NCBI RefSeq assembly: GCF_900636545.1
Contig: NZ_LR134290.1
Span: 1,736,001 to 1,800,000, forward strand
Reading direction: 5' to 3'
From: Pseudomonas mendocina
Lineage (GTDB): Bacteria > Pseudomonadota > Gammaproteobacteria > Pseudomonadales > Pseudomonadaceae
DNA: 64,000 bases
How positions within the stretch are numbered: position 1 is the stretch's first letter; each line of letters opens with the position of its first letter. This document shows positions 41,817 through 50,625 of the stretch, piece after piece. The notes beneath the pieces were generated by a model that was given only the letters and a program-made list of their open reading frames with translations, made no database searches and was not told the origin of the DNA. Both the position numbers and the translations under genes were made by a program.

Positions 41817-43412
41817 ATGCGACGCTGGAACGGATGGGGTGACGAGGCGACCGAAGTGGAACTGCCGGCCCATGGCGAGGCATTTCTCGCCGAACTGGTC
41901 GGGCCGGGGCAACGTTTGGCCGATGCCAGCCTGCAGGATGTGCTGGCGCGCGTGCCGGCGTCGCGTCTGGCGCCGCATCCACTGATCAGCGTTGATGCCG
42001 AAGTGCGCGTGCGCCACGCCCGCGGCCAGAGTCTGCCGGACTGGCTGGCGATGCGCTCCGGTGACTTCGGCCTGTTTCCCGATGGCGTCGCCTGCCCGGA
42101 AAGTGCCGAACAAATTCGTGATCTACTGGCCTGGGTGCAACAACATGACGTCACCCTGATTCCTTACGGTGGCGGGACTTCGGTGGCCGGCCATATCAAC
42201 CCGCAGGCCGGCCAGCGCCCGGTGCTGACCCTGTCGCTGGAGCGCATGACGCGCCTGCTGGATATCGATGAGGACAGCCTGATCGCCACCTTCGGCCCCG
42301 GCGCCAATGGCCCGCAGGTGGAAAGTCAACTGCGCGCCCGTGGCTACACCCTGGGGCATTTCCCGCAGTCCTGGGAACTGTCGACCCTCGGTGGCTGGGT
42401 CGCCAGCCGCTCCAGCGGCCAGCAGTCGTTGCGTTACGGGCGGATCGAGCAATTGTTCGCCGGCGGCAAGCTGGAAACCTTCGCCGGCACCCTGGAGATT
42501 CCCACCTTCCCGGCATCGGCCGCCGGCCCCGATCTGCGCGAGCTGGTGATGGGCTCGGAAGGGCGCTTCGGGGTGATCTCCGAAGTACGCGTGCGCATCA
42601 GTCGCCTGGCCGAACAGGAGCGTTTCTACGCGGTGTTCCTGCCCAACTGGCAGCAGGCGCTGAGCGCCATTCGTAGTCTGGCCCAGGCGCGCGTGCCGCT
42701 GTCCATGCTGCGCCTGTCCAACGCCATCGAAACCCGTACCCAGCTGGCTCTGGCCGGTCACCCGCAGCAGATCGCGCTGCTGGAGAAATACCTGGCCCTG
42801 CGCGGCGCCCGCGACGGCAAGTGCATGCTGACCTTCGGCGTCACCGGCAGCCGGGTGCAGAACGCCGCCTCGCTGAAACAGGCGCGGCGCTTGCTGAAAG
42901 GCTTTGGCGGCGTGTTCACCGGCACCCTGCTGGGCAAGAAGTGGGAGCAGAACCGCTTTCGCTTCCCTTACCTGCGCCATGGCCTGTGGGAGCGCGGTTA
43001 CCTGGTCGACACCCTGGAAACCGCCACCGACTGGTCCAACGTCGACAACCTGCTGAACAAGGTCGAGGCCAGCCTGCGTGACGAGCTGACCGGAGAGGGC
43101 GAGCGGGTGCATGTGTTCACCCACCTGTCGCACGTCTATGGCGAAGGCTCGAGCATCTACACCACCTACGTATTTCGTCCCGGCAGCGACTACGCCGAGG
43201 CCATGGCGCGCTGGCAGCGCTTGAAAGCTGCGGCCAGCCGCACCATCGCCGAGAATCGCGGCACCATCAGCCACCAGCACGGCGTCGGTCGTGACCACGC
43301 ACCTTATCTGGCGGCGGAGAAGGGCGAGCTGGGCATGGCCACACTGCGCAGCCTGGCCATGCATTTCGACCCCGACCAGCGCCTGGCGCCTGGCGTGTTG
43401 CTGCAGGACTGA
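41817..43412 (+). CDS. FAD-binding oxidase, alkyldihydroxyacetonephosphate synthase-like
   Basis: 531 aa from the ATG at 41817; a GTG at 41793 and ATG at 41805 are in frame. FAD_binding_4 domain with LIPYGGGTSVAGHI (FAD pyrophosphate loop) and the conserved HFPQSWELSTLGGWVASRSSGQQS, then FAD-oxidase C-terminal domain with THLSHVYGEG and HQHGVGRDH, which match the active-site histidines of AGPS. AGPS replaces the acyl of acyl-DHAP by an alkyl group in ether-lipid synthesis; bacterial relatives may have other roles. First gene of a three-gene operon. Confidence 0.82.
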   Translation: MRRWNGWGDEATEVELPAHGEAFLAELVGPGQRLADASLQDVLARVPASRLAPHPLISVDAEVRVRHARGQSLPDWLAMRSGDFGLFPDGVACPESAEQIRDLLAWVQQHDVTLIPYGGGTSVAGHINPQAGQRPVLTLSLERMTRLLDIDEDSLIATFGPGANGPQVESQLRARGYTLGHFPQSWELSTLGGWVASRSSGQQSLRYGRIEQLFAGGKLETFAGTLEIPTFPASAAGPDLRELVMGSEGRFGVISEVRVRISRLAEQERFYAVFLPNWQQALSAIRSLAQARVPLSMLRLSNAIETRTQLALAGHPQQIALLEKYLALRGARDGKCMLTFGVTGSRVQNAASLKQARRLLKGFGGVFTGTLLGKKWEQNRFRFPYLRHGLWERGYLVDTLETATDWSNVDNLLNKVEASLRDELTGEGERVHVFTHLSHVYGEGSSIYTTYVFRPGSDYAEAMARWQRLKAAASRTIAENRGTISHQHGVGRDHAPYLAAEKGELGMATLRSLAMHFDPDQRLAPGVLLQD

Positions 43413-43414
43413 GC

Positions 43415-44998
43415 ATGGATGCCTGGAACGCCGCCTGGCGCACGCGCGCGCTGCCTGAACTGGCCGCGCGCGACTGGGATCTGCTGGTGATCGGCGGCGG
43501 CATATGCGGCGCCGGCATCCTGCGTGAGGCGGCGCGGCGTGGCTGGCGCTGCCTGCTGCTGGAACAGCGCGACTTCGCCTGGGGCACTTCCAGTCGCTCG
43601 TCGAAGATGGTGCACGGTGGCCTGCGCTATGTCGCCAAGGGCCAACTGGGGCTGACCCGCGACTCGGTGCGCGAGCGCCAGCGCCTGCTCGGCGAGGCGC
43701 CAGGTTTGGTGGAGCCGTTGAGCTTCGTTATGCCGCACTACCGCGGCGGCTTTCCCGGGTCGAAGGTGTTTGGCGGCCTGCTCAGCCTTTACGACGCCCT
43801 GGCCGGCAAACGCAATCATCTGTTCTACCCGCTGCAGCAACTGCGTTACCTGGCGCCGGGCATCCGCGAAGATGGCCTGCTCGGTGGCACGCGCTTCTTC
43901 GATGCGGTAACCGACGATGCCCGCCTGGTGCAGCGCGTGCTGGGCGAGGCGCGCGCCGAAGGCGGCGAGGCGCTCAATGGCATGCGCGTGGTCGAGTTGC
44001 TGCGTGAGGCGGGGCAGGTGGTTGGTGTGCTCGCCGAGGATGTGGAAACGGGCACTCAGTACCGCCTGCGCAGCCGCGCCGTGGCGCAAGCCACCGGTGC
44101 CTGGGCCGATCGTCTGCGCCAGCCTGGCAATGGTCGCATCCGTCCGCTGCGTGGCAGCCATCTGCTACTGCCAAGCTGGCGCCTGCCGGTGGCACATGCA
44201 TTCAGCTTTATGCACGCGGCCGATGGCCGACCGGTATTTGTCTTCCCCTGGGAAGGTGCGACGGTGATTGGCACCACCGATCTGGATCATACTGACGAGC
44301 TCGATCATGAAGCCGCCATCAGCGCCGAGGAGGTCGATTACCTGCTGGCCGCCTGTGCCCAGCAGTTCCCGGCTGCGCAGGTGAGCCGCGCCGACGTGCT
44401 GTCGACCTGGGCTGGCGTGCGTCCGGTAGTGAGCGATGGCAATGCCGGGCTGAAACCCTCGGACGAGAAACGCGAGCATGCGCTGTGGATCGAGCCGGGT
44501 AGCGTGACCCTGGCTGGCGGCAAGCTGACCACCTTCCGCCTGCTGGCGCTGGAAGTGCTTCGTGCCTGTGCCGGATTCGTCGGCAAAGCGGTGGATGATC
44601 AGGGCGGTGCGGTCTTCGCTTCCAGTAAGCCGACACCGATGCCGGCGTTGAGCCCGGCGCAGCAACGCCGTCTGGCTGGCCGCCATGGTCGTCAGCTGGG
44701 TGAGGTACTGCGTTTGATCGATGAAATCGGCGCTGATTGCGTCGCCGGTACCGACACCTTGTGGGCCGAACTGGCCTGGGCTGCCGAAGGAGAGCTGGTG
44801 CTGCACCTGGACGACCTGCTGCTGCGCCGTACGCGCCTGGGCCTGTTGCTGGCAGAAGGCGGTCGCGCAGAGCTGCCGCGTATTCGCACGCTGTGCCAAC
44901 CGCACCTGGGCTGGAACGATGCGCGCTGGCAGCAGGAAGAGACGGATTACCTGGCGTTGTGGCAACGCTGTTACAGCCTGCCGCAGGGCGATTACTAG
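43415..44998 (+). CDS. Glycerol-3-phosphate dehydrogenase/oxidase family flavoprotein (GlpD-like)
   Basis: 527 aa. N-terminal FAD motif GGGICGAG (27-34), SRSSKMVHGGLRYV typical of GlpA/GlpD, and a C-terminal DAO_C helical domain. Conserved GTTDLDH and TTFRLLA loops are present. Not the standard glpD of Pseudomonas by context, since it lies between the AGPS-like and FGGY genes rather than in glpFKRD. Expected to oxidise glycerol-3-phosphate or an alkyl derivative to the DHAP form at the membrane. Begins 2 nt after the AGPS-like gene. Confidence 0.84.
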   Translation: MDAWNAAWRTRALPELAARDWDLLVIGGGICGAGILREAARRGWRCLLLEQRDFAWGTSSRSSKMVHGGLRYVAKGQLGLTRDSVRERQRLLGEAPGLVEPLSFVMPHYRGGFPGSKVFGGLLSLYDALAGKRNHLFYPLQQLRYLAPGIREDGLLGGTRFFDAVTDDARLVQRVLGEARAEGGEALNGMRVVELLREAGQVVGVLAEDVETGTQYRLRSRAVAQATGAWADRLRQPGNGRIRPLRGSHLLLPSWRLPVAHAFSFMHAADGRPVFVFPWEGATVIGTTDLDHTDELDHEAAISAEEVDYLLAACAQQFPAAQVSRADVLSTWAGVRPVVSDGNAGLKPSDEKREHALWIEPGSVTLAGGKLTTFRLLALEVLRACAGFVGKAVDDQGGAVFASSKPTPMPALSPAQQRRLAGRHGRQLGEVLRLIDEIGADCVAGTDTLWAELAWAAEGELVLHLDDLLLRRTRLGLLLAEGGRAELPRIRTLCQPHLGWNDARWQQEETDYLALWQRCYSLPQGDY

Positions 44999-45020
44999 AT
45001 TGCGGCACCTCCGATCAGCT

Positions 45021-45044
45021 CCCTCTCCCGCTTGCGGGAGAGGG
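45021..45044. repeat. CCCTCTCCCGC palindrome
   Basis: Perfect 11-bp arms CCCTCTCCCGC separated by TT, in the 83-nt gap between the GlpD-like and FGGY genes. Such CTCTCCC hairpins are dispersed repeats in many proteobacteria; here it may slow transcription within the operon. Confidence 0.65.
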
Positions 45045-45081
45045 TTGGGGAGAGGGGAGACATAACAAAAAGGACAAAACC

Positions 45082-46641
45082 TTGAGCGAACCAAGCTACC
45101 TGCTGAGCATCGACAACGGCACCCAGAGCGTCCGAGCGCTGCTGTTCGATACCAACGGCAACCTGCTCGCCAAGGGCAAGGTCGAGCTCGACCCCTATTT
45201 CTCCAGTCAGCCTGGTTGGGCCGAGCAGGACCCCGAGTACTACTGGGCCAGTCTCGGCGAGGCCTGCCGCCTGCTGTGGCAGCAGGTGGATATCGACCGT
45301 AACCAGATCAAGGGCGTTGCCGTCACCACCCAGCGCGGCAGCATCATTCATGTCGACGAGCAGGGCACGCCGCTGCGCCCGGCGATTCTCTGGCTCGATC
45401 AGCGTCGTGCCGAGGTGGTAGGGCGGATCAAGGGCCTGTGGGGCTGGCTGTTCAAACTGGTGCGCGCGGAGGAGGCGGTCGATCACTTTCGTGGCCAGGC
45501 CGAGGTCAACTGGGTTGCCCAGCATCAGCCGGACATTGCGGCACGCACGCATAAGGTGCTGTTGCTCTCGGGCTTTCTCACCCATCGCCTGTGCGGTCGC
45601 TTCGTCGATTCCACCAGCAGTTGCGTGGCCTACCTGCCGTTCGATTACAAGCGCCTGCGCTGGGCCGCGCCCGGCGACTGGAAGTGGCAGGCGCTGAAGG
45701 TACGCCGGGAGCAGCTGCCCGAGTTGTTCAAGCCGGGGGCGCGACTGGGCCAGATCAGCGCCGAGGCCAGCCGCCACACCGGTATTCCCGAGGGCTTGCC
45801 ACTGATCGCCGCCGGCGCCGACAAGGCGTGCGAAGTGCTGGGCTCCGGTGCATTGGAGGCCAGTACGGCTTGCCTGTCCTATGGCACCACCGCGACCATC
45901 AACACCACTCGCAGTCGTTATCTGGAAACCGTTCGCCTGATTCCGCCCTATCCGGCGGCGCTGCCGGATCACTTCAACACCGAGGTGATGATCTATCGCG
46001 GCTTCTGGATGGTCAGCTGGTTCAAGCGTGAATTCGGCCTGCGCGAAATGCAGCGCGCCGAGGCCTTGGGTGTGCCACCCGAGGCGCTGTTCGACGAGTT
46101 GGTCAACGCCGTGCCGCCGGGTTCCATGGGCCTGATGCTGCAGCCGTACTGGACACCGGGCATCCGCGAGCCGGGGTTGGAGGCCAAGGGCTCGATCATC
46201 GGTTTTGGTGATGTACACACCCGCGCGCATATCTATCGCGCCATTCTCGAAGGTTTGGCCTATGCGCTGCGTCAGGGCAAGGAACGTATCGAAACACGCT
46301 CCGGCACCCGTATCGAGCGCCTGCGCGTATCCGGTGGCGGTTCGCAGAGCGATGCGGCGATGCAACTGACGGCCGATATCTTCGGCTTGCCGGCCGAGCG
46401 ACCGCACCTCTACGAAACCAGCGGGCTGGGGGCTGCGATCAACTGCGCAGTGGGCTTGGGGCTGCATGCGGACTATCCGACGGCCATCGCCGCCATGACC
46501 CGCGTTGGCCAGGTATTCCAGCCGAACCCGGAGGCACAGCGCGTTTACCAGCAGCTCTACGGGCAGGTCTATCAGCGCATGTATCGTCAGCTCAAGCCGC
46601 TGTACCAGCGCATTCGCAAGATCACCGGCTATCCGGCGTAG
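45082..46641 (+). CDS. FGGY-family carbohydrate kinase
   Basis: 519 aa. TTG start chosen: AAAAAGGA lies ~8 nt upstream and the protein begins SEPSYLLSIDNGTQSVRALLFD, the N-terminal phosphate loop of the family. ATP-site features GADKACEVLGSGALEAST and SGGGSQSDAAMQLTADIF are present. Substrates of this subfamily (distinct from GlpK) are uncertain; glycerol-like polyols fit the operon. Third gene after the AGPS- and GlpD-like genes. Confidence 0.85.
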   Translation: MSEPSYLLSIDNGTQSVRALLFDTNGNLLAKGKVELDPYFSSQPGWAEQDPEYYWASLGEACRLLWQQVDIDRNQIKGVAVTTQRGSIIHVDEQGTPLRPAILWLDQRRAEVVGRIKGLWGWLFKLVRAEEAVDHFRGQAEVNWVAQHQPDIAARTHKVLLLSGFLTHRLCGRFVDSTSSCVAYLPFDYKRLRWAAPGDWKWQALKVRREQLPELFKPGARLGQISAEASRHTGIPEGLPLIAAGADKACEVLGSGALEASTACLSYGTTATINTTRSRYLETVRLIPPYPAALPDHFNTEVMIYRGFWMVSWFKREFGLREMQRAEALGVPPEALFDELVNAVPPGSMGLMLQPYWTPGIREPGLEAKGSIIGFGDVHTRAHIYRAILEGLAYALRQGKERIETRSGTRIERLRVSGGGSQSDAAMQLTADIFGLPAERPHLYETSGLGAAINCAVGLGLHADYPTAIAAMTRVGQVFQPNPEAQRVYQQLYGQVYQRMYRQLKPLYQRIRKITGYPA

Positions 46642-46670
46642 AGCATGCGGTGGGCGTAGGGAGGTAGGGA

Positions 46671-46763
46671 CGTAGGGCGGACTCAGGAGCGAAGCGAACA
46701 GTCCGCCGCTCCTCGGTGTTACACAAATCCAGCGGCGTACTGCTTCGCGAGTACGCCCTACGC
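46671..46763. repeat. CGTAGGGCGGA-type composite repeat
   Basis: Nested inverted repeats: GGCGGACT/AGTCCGCC (46676, 46700) and GGCGTACT/AGTACGCC (46734, 46750), outer GTAGGGCG/CGCCCTAC. A dispersed Pseudomonas element filling the ~150-nt gap between the kinase and pirin genes; may terminate both convergent transcripts. Confidence 0.65.
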
Positions 46764-46791
46764 TATTTCTACTTGCCGCTTGAGGCTGCCG

Positions 46792-47490
46792 TCAGGCGAC
46801 ATCCACCAGCACGATCTCGCTGTCTTCCTGCGCTTCGACGTGGATCACCTCGACATCCGCAACGGCCACGCCGTCACGTGCCTTGGCTGCCACACCGTTG
46901 ACGCTGAAGGCTCCGGTAGCGCCTACCAGATAGGCCTTGCGACCCGGCTGCAGGCGGTATTCGGCGCTTTCTCCTGCCTTGATCGTGGCCGCGACCAGTC
47001 GTGCATCGGTGCGGATGCGCAATGCATCGACATCCTCCTCATAACCGCTGGCCAGGGTGACGAACGATCCCGAGCGGTCGCCTTTGGGGAAAGGCTTGGC
47101 GCCCCAGGAGGGCGGCAGGCCGGCCTGGTTCGGTTGAATCCAGATCTGGAAGATCTTGGTGGTTTCATCCTCCAGGTTGTACTCGCTGTGGGCGATGCCG
47201 GTGCCGGCACTCATCACCTGCACGTCGCCAGCCTCGGTACGGCCCTTGTTGCCTAGGTTGTCCTCATGGCTGATGGCGCCTTCACGAACGTAGGTGATGA
47301 TCTCCATGTCGCGGTGCGGGTGCGGCGGGAATCCCGAGTGCGGTGCGATCTCGTCGTCATTCCAGACGCGCAGGCGGCCCCAGTTCATCCGCTCGGCGTC
47401 GTAGTATTCGGCGAAGGAAAAGTGGTGACGGGCGTTGAGCCAGCCGTGATGAGCACCACCGAGTTGTTCGAACGGACGTACATCGATCAT
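46792..47490 (-). CDS. Pirin family protein (YhhW-type)
   Basis: 232 aa bicupin. Start at MIDVRPFEQLGGAHHGWLN; the longer frame covers the AT-rich promoter. N-terminal cupin carries metal ligands HPHRDMEIITYV and H...E in SAGTGIAHSEYN, matching YhhW/pirin quercetin 2,3-dioxygenase-like proteins. Known activities: quercetinase or redox sensing; physiological role in Pseudomonas uncertain. AT-rich upstream region (47520-47640) holds divergent promoters shared with the lipid kinase gene. Confidence 0.9.
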   Translation of the reverse strand: MIDVRPFEQLGGAHHGWLNARHHFSFAEYYDAERMNWGRLRVWNDDEIAPHSGFPPHPHRDMEIITYVREGAISHEDNLGNKGRTEAGDVQVMSAGTGIAHSEYNLEDETTKIFQIWIQPNQAGLPPSWGAKPFPKGDRSGSFVTLASGYEEDVDALRIRTDARLVAATIKAGESAEYRLQPGRKAYLVGATGAFSVNGVAAKARDGVAVADVEVIHVEAQEDSEIVLVDVA

Positions 47491-47667
47491 GGTCAATCCT
47501 CCAGTCGTGCACGGGCTTAGTCCCATGCAGCGTCGATGGGGTAATGATCTATTTGGATTGATCGATTTAAAAGCGCAATATTTACGGAATAAATATCTAT
47601 TTATTTGATTAATTTTCGCGAGAGCCACGCACTAGGCTTTCGTTGATCCGTTTCAAGGAGGACTGCG

Positions 47668-48585
47668 ATGCGTGAGCGCAAGGCCTGGCTGATTCTGCAT
47701 GGCAAGCAGGCGTTGAACGAAGAGGTAAGGGCGGCAGTGAACGGCCTGCGTGAGCGTGGCTGGGATCTCGCGGTGCGCCTGACCTGGGAAGGCGGTGATG
47801 CCGAACGTCTGGTACACGAAGGGCTGGCGGCCGGTTATCCGACTCTGATCGCTGGCGGCGGCGATGGCACCTTGCGCGATGTGGTCGAGGCGTTGGTCAA
47901 GGCGCGCGGGGATGCCAGCCTGGCGCTGTTGCCACTGGGCACGGCCAACGACTTTGCCCACGCAGCCGGAGTACCGCTGACGCCAGCTGCAGCACTGGCA
48001 CTGCTGGAAGTGGAACCCGTGACGGTGGACGTCGGCATGGCCGACGAGCGCGCCTTCCTCAACATGGCCACCGGCGGCTTCGGCTCCAATGTCACGGCCA
48101 ATACCTCGGAGGAGCTTAAGAAAGTCCTGGGTGGCGCCGCCTATCTGCTTACCGGGCTTAGCCGCTTTTCCGAAGTACGTGCCGCCGCGGGACGTTTCCA
48201 CGGGCCCGACTTCGAATGGCAAGGTGAATTTCTCGCCCTCGGTATCGGCAATGGCCGCCAGGCCGGCGGCGGGCACCTGCTTTGCCCGGATGCGACCATT
48301 GACGATGGTCTGCTGGATGTCAGCATCGTGCCAGCGGCGCAGGACGTGGTGAGCACGCTCGGTACGCTGCTAACGGGTGGCATGCACGGTTTGCAGAGTG
48401 TGGCGATCAGCGCGCGGCTACCCTGGCTGGAAGTTGAGGCACTGGAAGGCTTGGACCTGAACCTCGACGGCGAGCCCATGGAAAGCAAGCGTTTACGCTT
48501 CAGCGCCCAACCTGGTGCCTTGCGTCTGCACCTGCCCGGGCATTCGCCGCTGCTCGCTGGTCAGGCGCCTGGGCCTGAGGCATGA
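47668..48585 (+). CDS. Lipid kinase, YegS/diacylglycerol kinase-like
   Basis: 305 aa. DAGK catalytic motif GGGDGT (63-68) with following PLGTANDFA (89-97) and TGGFGSNVTANT; the C-terminal beta domain contains LDLNLDGEPMESKRLRF. Resembles E. coli YegS, which phosphorylates phosphatidylglycerol in vitro. Start behind AAGGAGG. It is close to the AGPS/GlpD/FGGY operon, adding to a glycerolipid theme, but separated by the pirin gene on the other strand. Confidence 0.87.
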   Translation: MRERKAWLILHGKQALNEEVRAAVNGLRERGWDLAVRLTWEGGDAERLVHEGLAAGYPTLIAGGGDGTLRDVVEALVKARGDASLALLPLGTANDFAHAAGVPLTPAAALALLEVEPVTVDVGMADERAFLNMATGGFGSNVTANTSEELKKVLGGAAYLLTGLSRFSEVRAAAGRFHGPDFEWQGEFLALGIGNGRQAGGGHLLCPDATIDDGLLDVSIVPAAQDVVSTLGTLLTGGMHGLQSVAISARLPWLEVEALEGLDLNLDGEPMESKRLRFSAQPGALRLHLPGHSPLLAGQAPGPEA

Positions 48586-48608
48586 TGGCTGGGCGCCAGC
48601 AACGCTTC

Positions 48609-48647
48609 AGTCTGCCGGCAGTCCGCCGATAACCCGAACGGCAGACT
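48609..48647. promoter_or_regulatory. Inverted repeat upstream of cheV
   Basis: AGTCTGCCG and CGGCAGACT, exact complements 21 nt apart, in the 90-nt gap between the lipid kinase and cheV. Could be an operator for cheV or a weak terminator of the kinase gene. Confidence 0.35.
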
Positions 48648-48677
48648 AGACTTACCTTATATACCTTGGAGCGCATG

Positions 48678-49610
48678 ATGGCCGGCATTCTCGATTCAGT
48701 GGATCAACGCACGCAACTGGTCGGCGAGAACCGTCTGGAAATTCTCATGTTCCGCCTGGCCGGTCGGCAGTTGTTCGCCATCAACGTGTTCAAGGTGCAG
48801 GAAGTCCTGCAGATGCCCAAGCTGACGCTGATGCCGCAACGCCACCGTTTCGTCTGCGGCGTGGTCAACCTGCGCGGTCAGACCCTGCCGGTGATCGACC
48901 TGTCGCAGGCCATCGGCATGCGCCCGCTGGTGCCGGATGAGCGCAGCACCATCATCGTCACCGAGTACAACCGTTCGGTGCAGGCTTTCCTGGTTGGTAG
49001 CGTGGATCGCATCCTCAACCTCAACTGGGAGTCGATCCAGCCGCCGCCCGGTGGCGCGGGTCGTCAGCATTACCTGACCGCCATCACCAAGGTCGACGAG
49101 CAGATCGTCGAGGTCATCGACGTGGAGAAGGTGTTGGCCGAGATCGTGCCGATGAGCACCAAGGTCTCCGAGGAAAAACTCGCCGATCCGCTGCTGGAAA
49201 AGGCGCGCGGTCGCGAAGTGCTGCTGGTGGACGACTCCAGCGTCGCCCTTAGCCAATTGCGCGATACCCTCACGCAACTGGGCATGCGTCTGCACATGGC
49301 GGGCGACGGCCTCAAAGCCCTGAATCTGCTGAAGAAGTGGGCTGACACCGGTGAAGTGATGACCGACAAGCTGCTGATGATCTTCACCGATGCCGAAATG
49401 CCGGAAATGGACGGTTACCGCCTGACCAGCGAGATTCGCAACGACCCGCGCCTCAAGGATCTCTATGTGGTACTGCACACTTCGTTGTCCGGTAGCTTCA
49501 ACGAGGCGATGGTGAAGAAGGTCGGTTGCGACAACTTCCTCTCCAAGTTCCAGCCCGACAAGCTCGTTGACGTGGTTCGTCAACGTCTCGAACTGGACGA
49601 GCCACGCTAG
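48678..49610 (+). CDS. cheV: Chemotaxis protein CheV
   Basis: 310 aa. N-terminal CheW-like domain (residues ~20-160, with FVCGVVNLRGQTLPVIDL) and C-terminal receiver domain: DD at 185-186, phospho-acceptor Asp238 in IFTDAEMPEMDGY. Known role: couples chemoreceptors to CheA and tunes adaptation through phosphorylation. ATG at 48675 or 48678; TTGGAG spacing favours the second. Monocistronic; followed by a GGCGGGT hairpin. Confidence 0.93.
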   Translation: MAGILDSVDQRTQLVGENRLEILMFRLAGRQLFAINVFKVQEVLQMPKLTLMPQRHRFVCGVVNLRGQTLPVIDLSQAIGMRPLVPDERSTIIVTEYNRSVQAFLVGSVDRILNLNWESIQPPPGGAGRQHYLTAITKVDEQIVEVIDVEKVLAEIVPMSTKVSEEKLADPLLEKARGREVLLVDDSSVALSQLRDTLTQLGMRLHMAGDGLKALNLLKKWADTGEVMTDKLLMIFTDAEMPEMDGYRLTSEIRNDPRLKDLYVVLHTSLSGSFNEAMVKKVGCDNFLSKFQPDKLVDVVRQRLELDEPR

Positions 49611-49621
49611 CATTGGCGTAG

Positions 49622-49638
49622 GGCGGGTGAAACCCGCC
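49622..49638 (+). terminator. Hairpin after cheV
   Basis: GGCGGGT-GAA-ACCCGCC, 12 nt after the cheV stop, within a GTAGGGCGG repeat motif. Likely terminator by position; no T-run. Confidence 0.45.
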
Positions 49639-49761
49639 GAGCGTCGATGGCCGCTGGTGCCCGAGCGAGCTTTACTGATCTGCAAAATTTCCCGAGTTTT
49701 GTTGCTTGTGAGCATCGCCGTCACCTCGTATAACGGCGTTTTGCCAACAGGAACCTGACCC

Positions 49762-50568
49762 ATGCTGAGTCTCTCGGGGTTATACCGTTACCCGCTCAAG
49801 TCCGGCCGCGGCGAGGCCTTGCAGCGCAGCGCGGTCGACGGCCTTGGCCTGCATGGCGATCGGCGCTGGATGCTGGTCGACGCCGACAACGGCCGCTTCA
49901 TCACCCAACGCCTGCTACCGCAAATGAGTCAGCTGAGTGCTCTGTACGATGCGCGCGGCGGCCTTACCCTGAGTGCGCCGGGGCGTGACGATCTGTCCGT
50001 TGCCTTGCCTGATCCCGAGCAGGATCTGCGTGGCGTTATCGTCTGGCGTGACAGCCTGCGCGTACCGGATGCTGGTGATGCAGCGGCCGCTTGGCTCAGC
50101 GACTTGCTGGGTAAATCCTGCCGTCTGGTGCAGGTGCCGGAAGGACGTACCCGCCAGGTCGATACCGCCTATGCCCAGCCGGGTGACCATGTGGCTTTTG
50201 CCGATGGGTTTCCGCTGCTGCTGATCGGTCAGGCCTCGCTGGAGGATCTGTCCCAGCGTGTCGGCCAGCCACTCTCGATGCTGCGCTTCCGTCCCAATCT
50301 GGTCGTCACCGGCAGCGAGCCCTACGCCGAAGACAGCTGGAAGCGCATCCGCATTGGCGAGGTGGAGTTCGACGTGGCCAAGGGCTGCTCGCGCTGCATT
50401 CTCACCACCATCGACCCTCAGACTGGCGAGCGTAACGCCCAGCGTGAGCCGCTGGCCACGCTCAAGACCTATCGTGAGCGCGACGGTGACGTGTTCTTCG
50501 GGCAGAATCTGTTGCCGCGCGGTGTCGGCGAACTGCAGTTGGGCATGACGGTGGAAGTGCTGGAATAG
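49762..50568 (+). CDS. MOSC domain protein (YcbX-like)
   Basis: 268 aa. N-terminal beta-barrel MOSC_N domain (LSLSGLYRYPLKSGRGEAL) and C-terminal MOSC domain with the conserved cysteine segment DVAKGCSRCILTTID and FGQNLLPRGVGEL. Known relatives use a molybdenum cofactor to reduce N-hydroxylated compounds such as 6-hydroxylaminopurine. Lacks the ferredoxin domain of E. coli YcbX, so electrons must come from a partner. Followed by a strong terminator. Confidence 0.88.
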   Translation: MLSLSGLYRYPLKSGRGEALQRSAVDGLGLHGDRRWMLVDADNGRFITQRLLPQMSQLSALYDARGGLTLSAPGRDDLSVALPDPEQDLRGVIVWRDSLRVPDAGDAAAAWLSDLLGKSCRLVQVPEGRTRQVDTAYAQPGDHVAFADGFPLLLIGQASLEDLSQRVGQPLSMLRFRPNLVVTGSEPYAEDSWKRIRIGEVEFDVAKGCSRCILTTIDPQTGERNAQREPLATLKTYRERDGDVFFGQNLLPRGVGELQLGMTVEVLE

Positions 50569-50586
50569 CAGGGCAGGTGTCATAAC

Positions 50587-50625
50587 AAGCCCCGATCAGA
50601 TGTTGTCTGATCGGGGCTTTCTTTT
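50587..50625 (+). terminator. Intrinsic terminator after the MOSC gene
   Basis: 14-bp stem AAGCCCCGATCAGA, loop TGTTG, then TTTCTTTT. Classical rho-independent structure; stands between convergent MOSC and slt genes. Confidence 0.9.

Noticed and set aside
44737..45081. 115-codon N-terminal extension of the FGGY kinase
   Set aside because: It overlaps the GlpD-like gene in another frame, is Arg/Ala-rich and precedes the true family start SEPSYLLSIDNGT, which has its own ribosome site.
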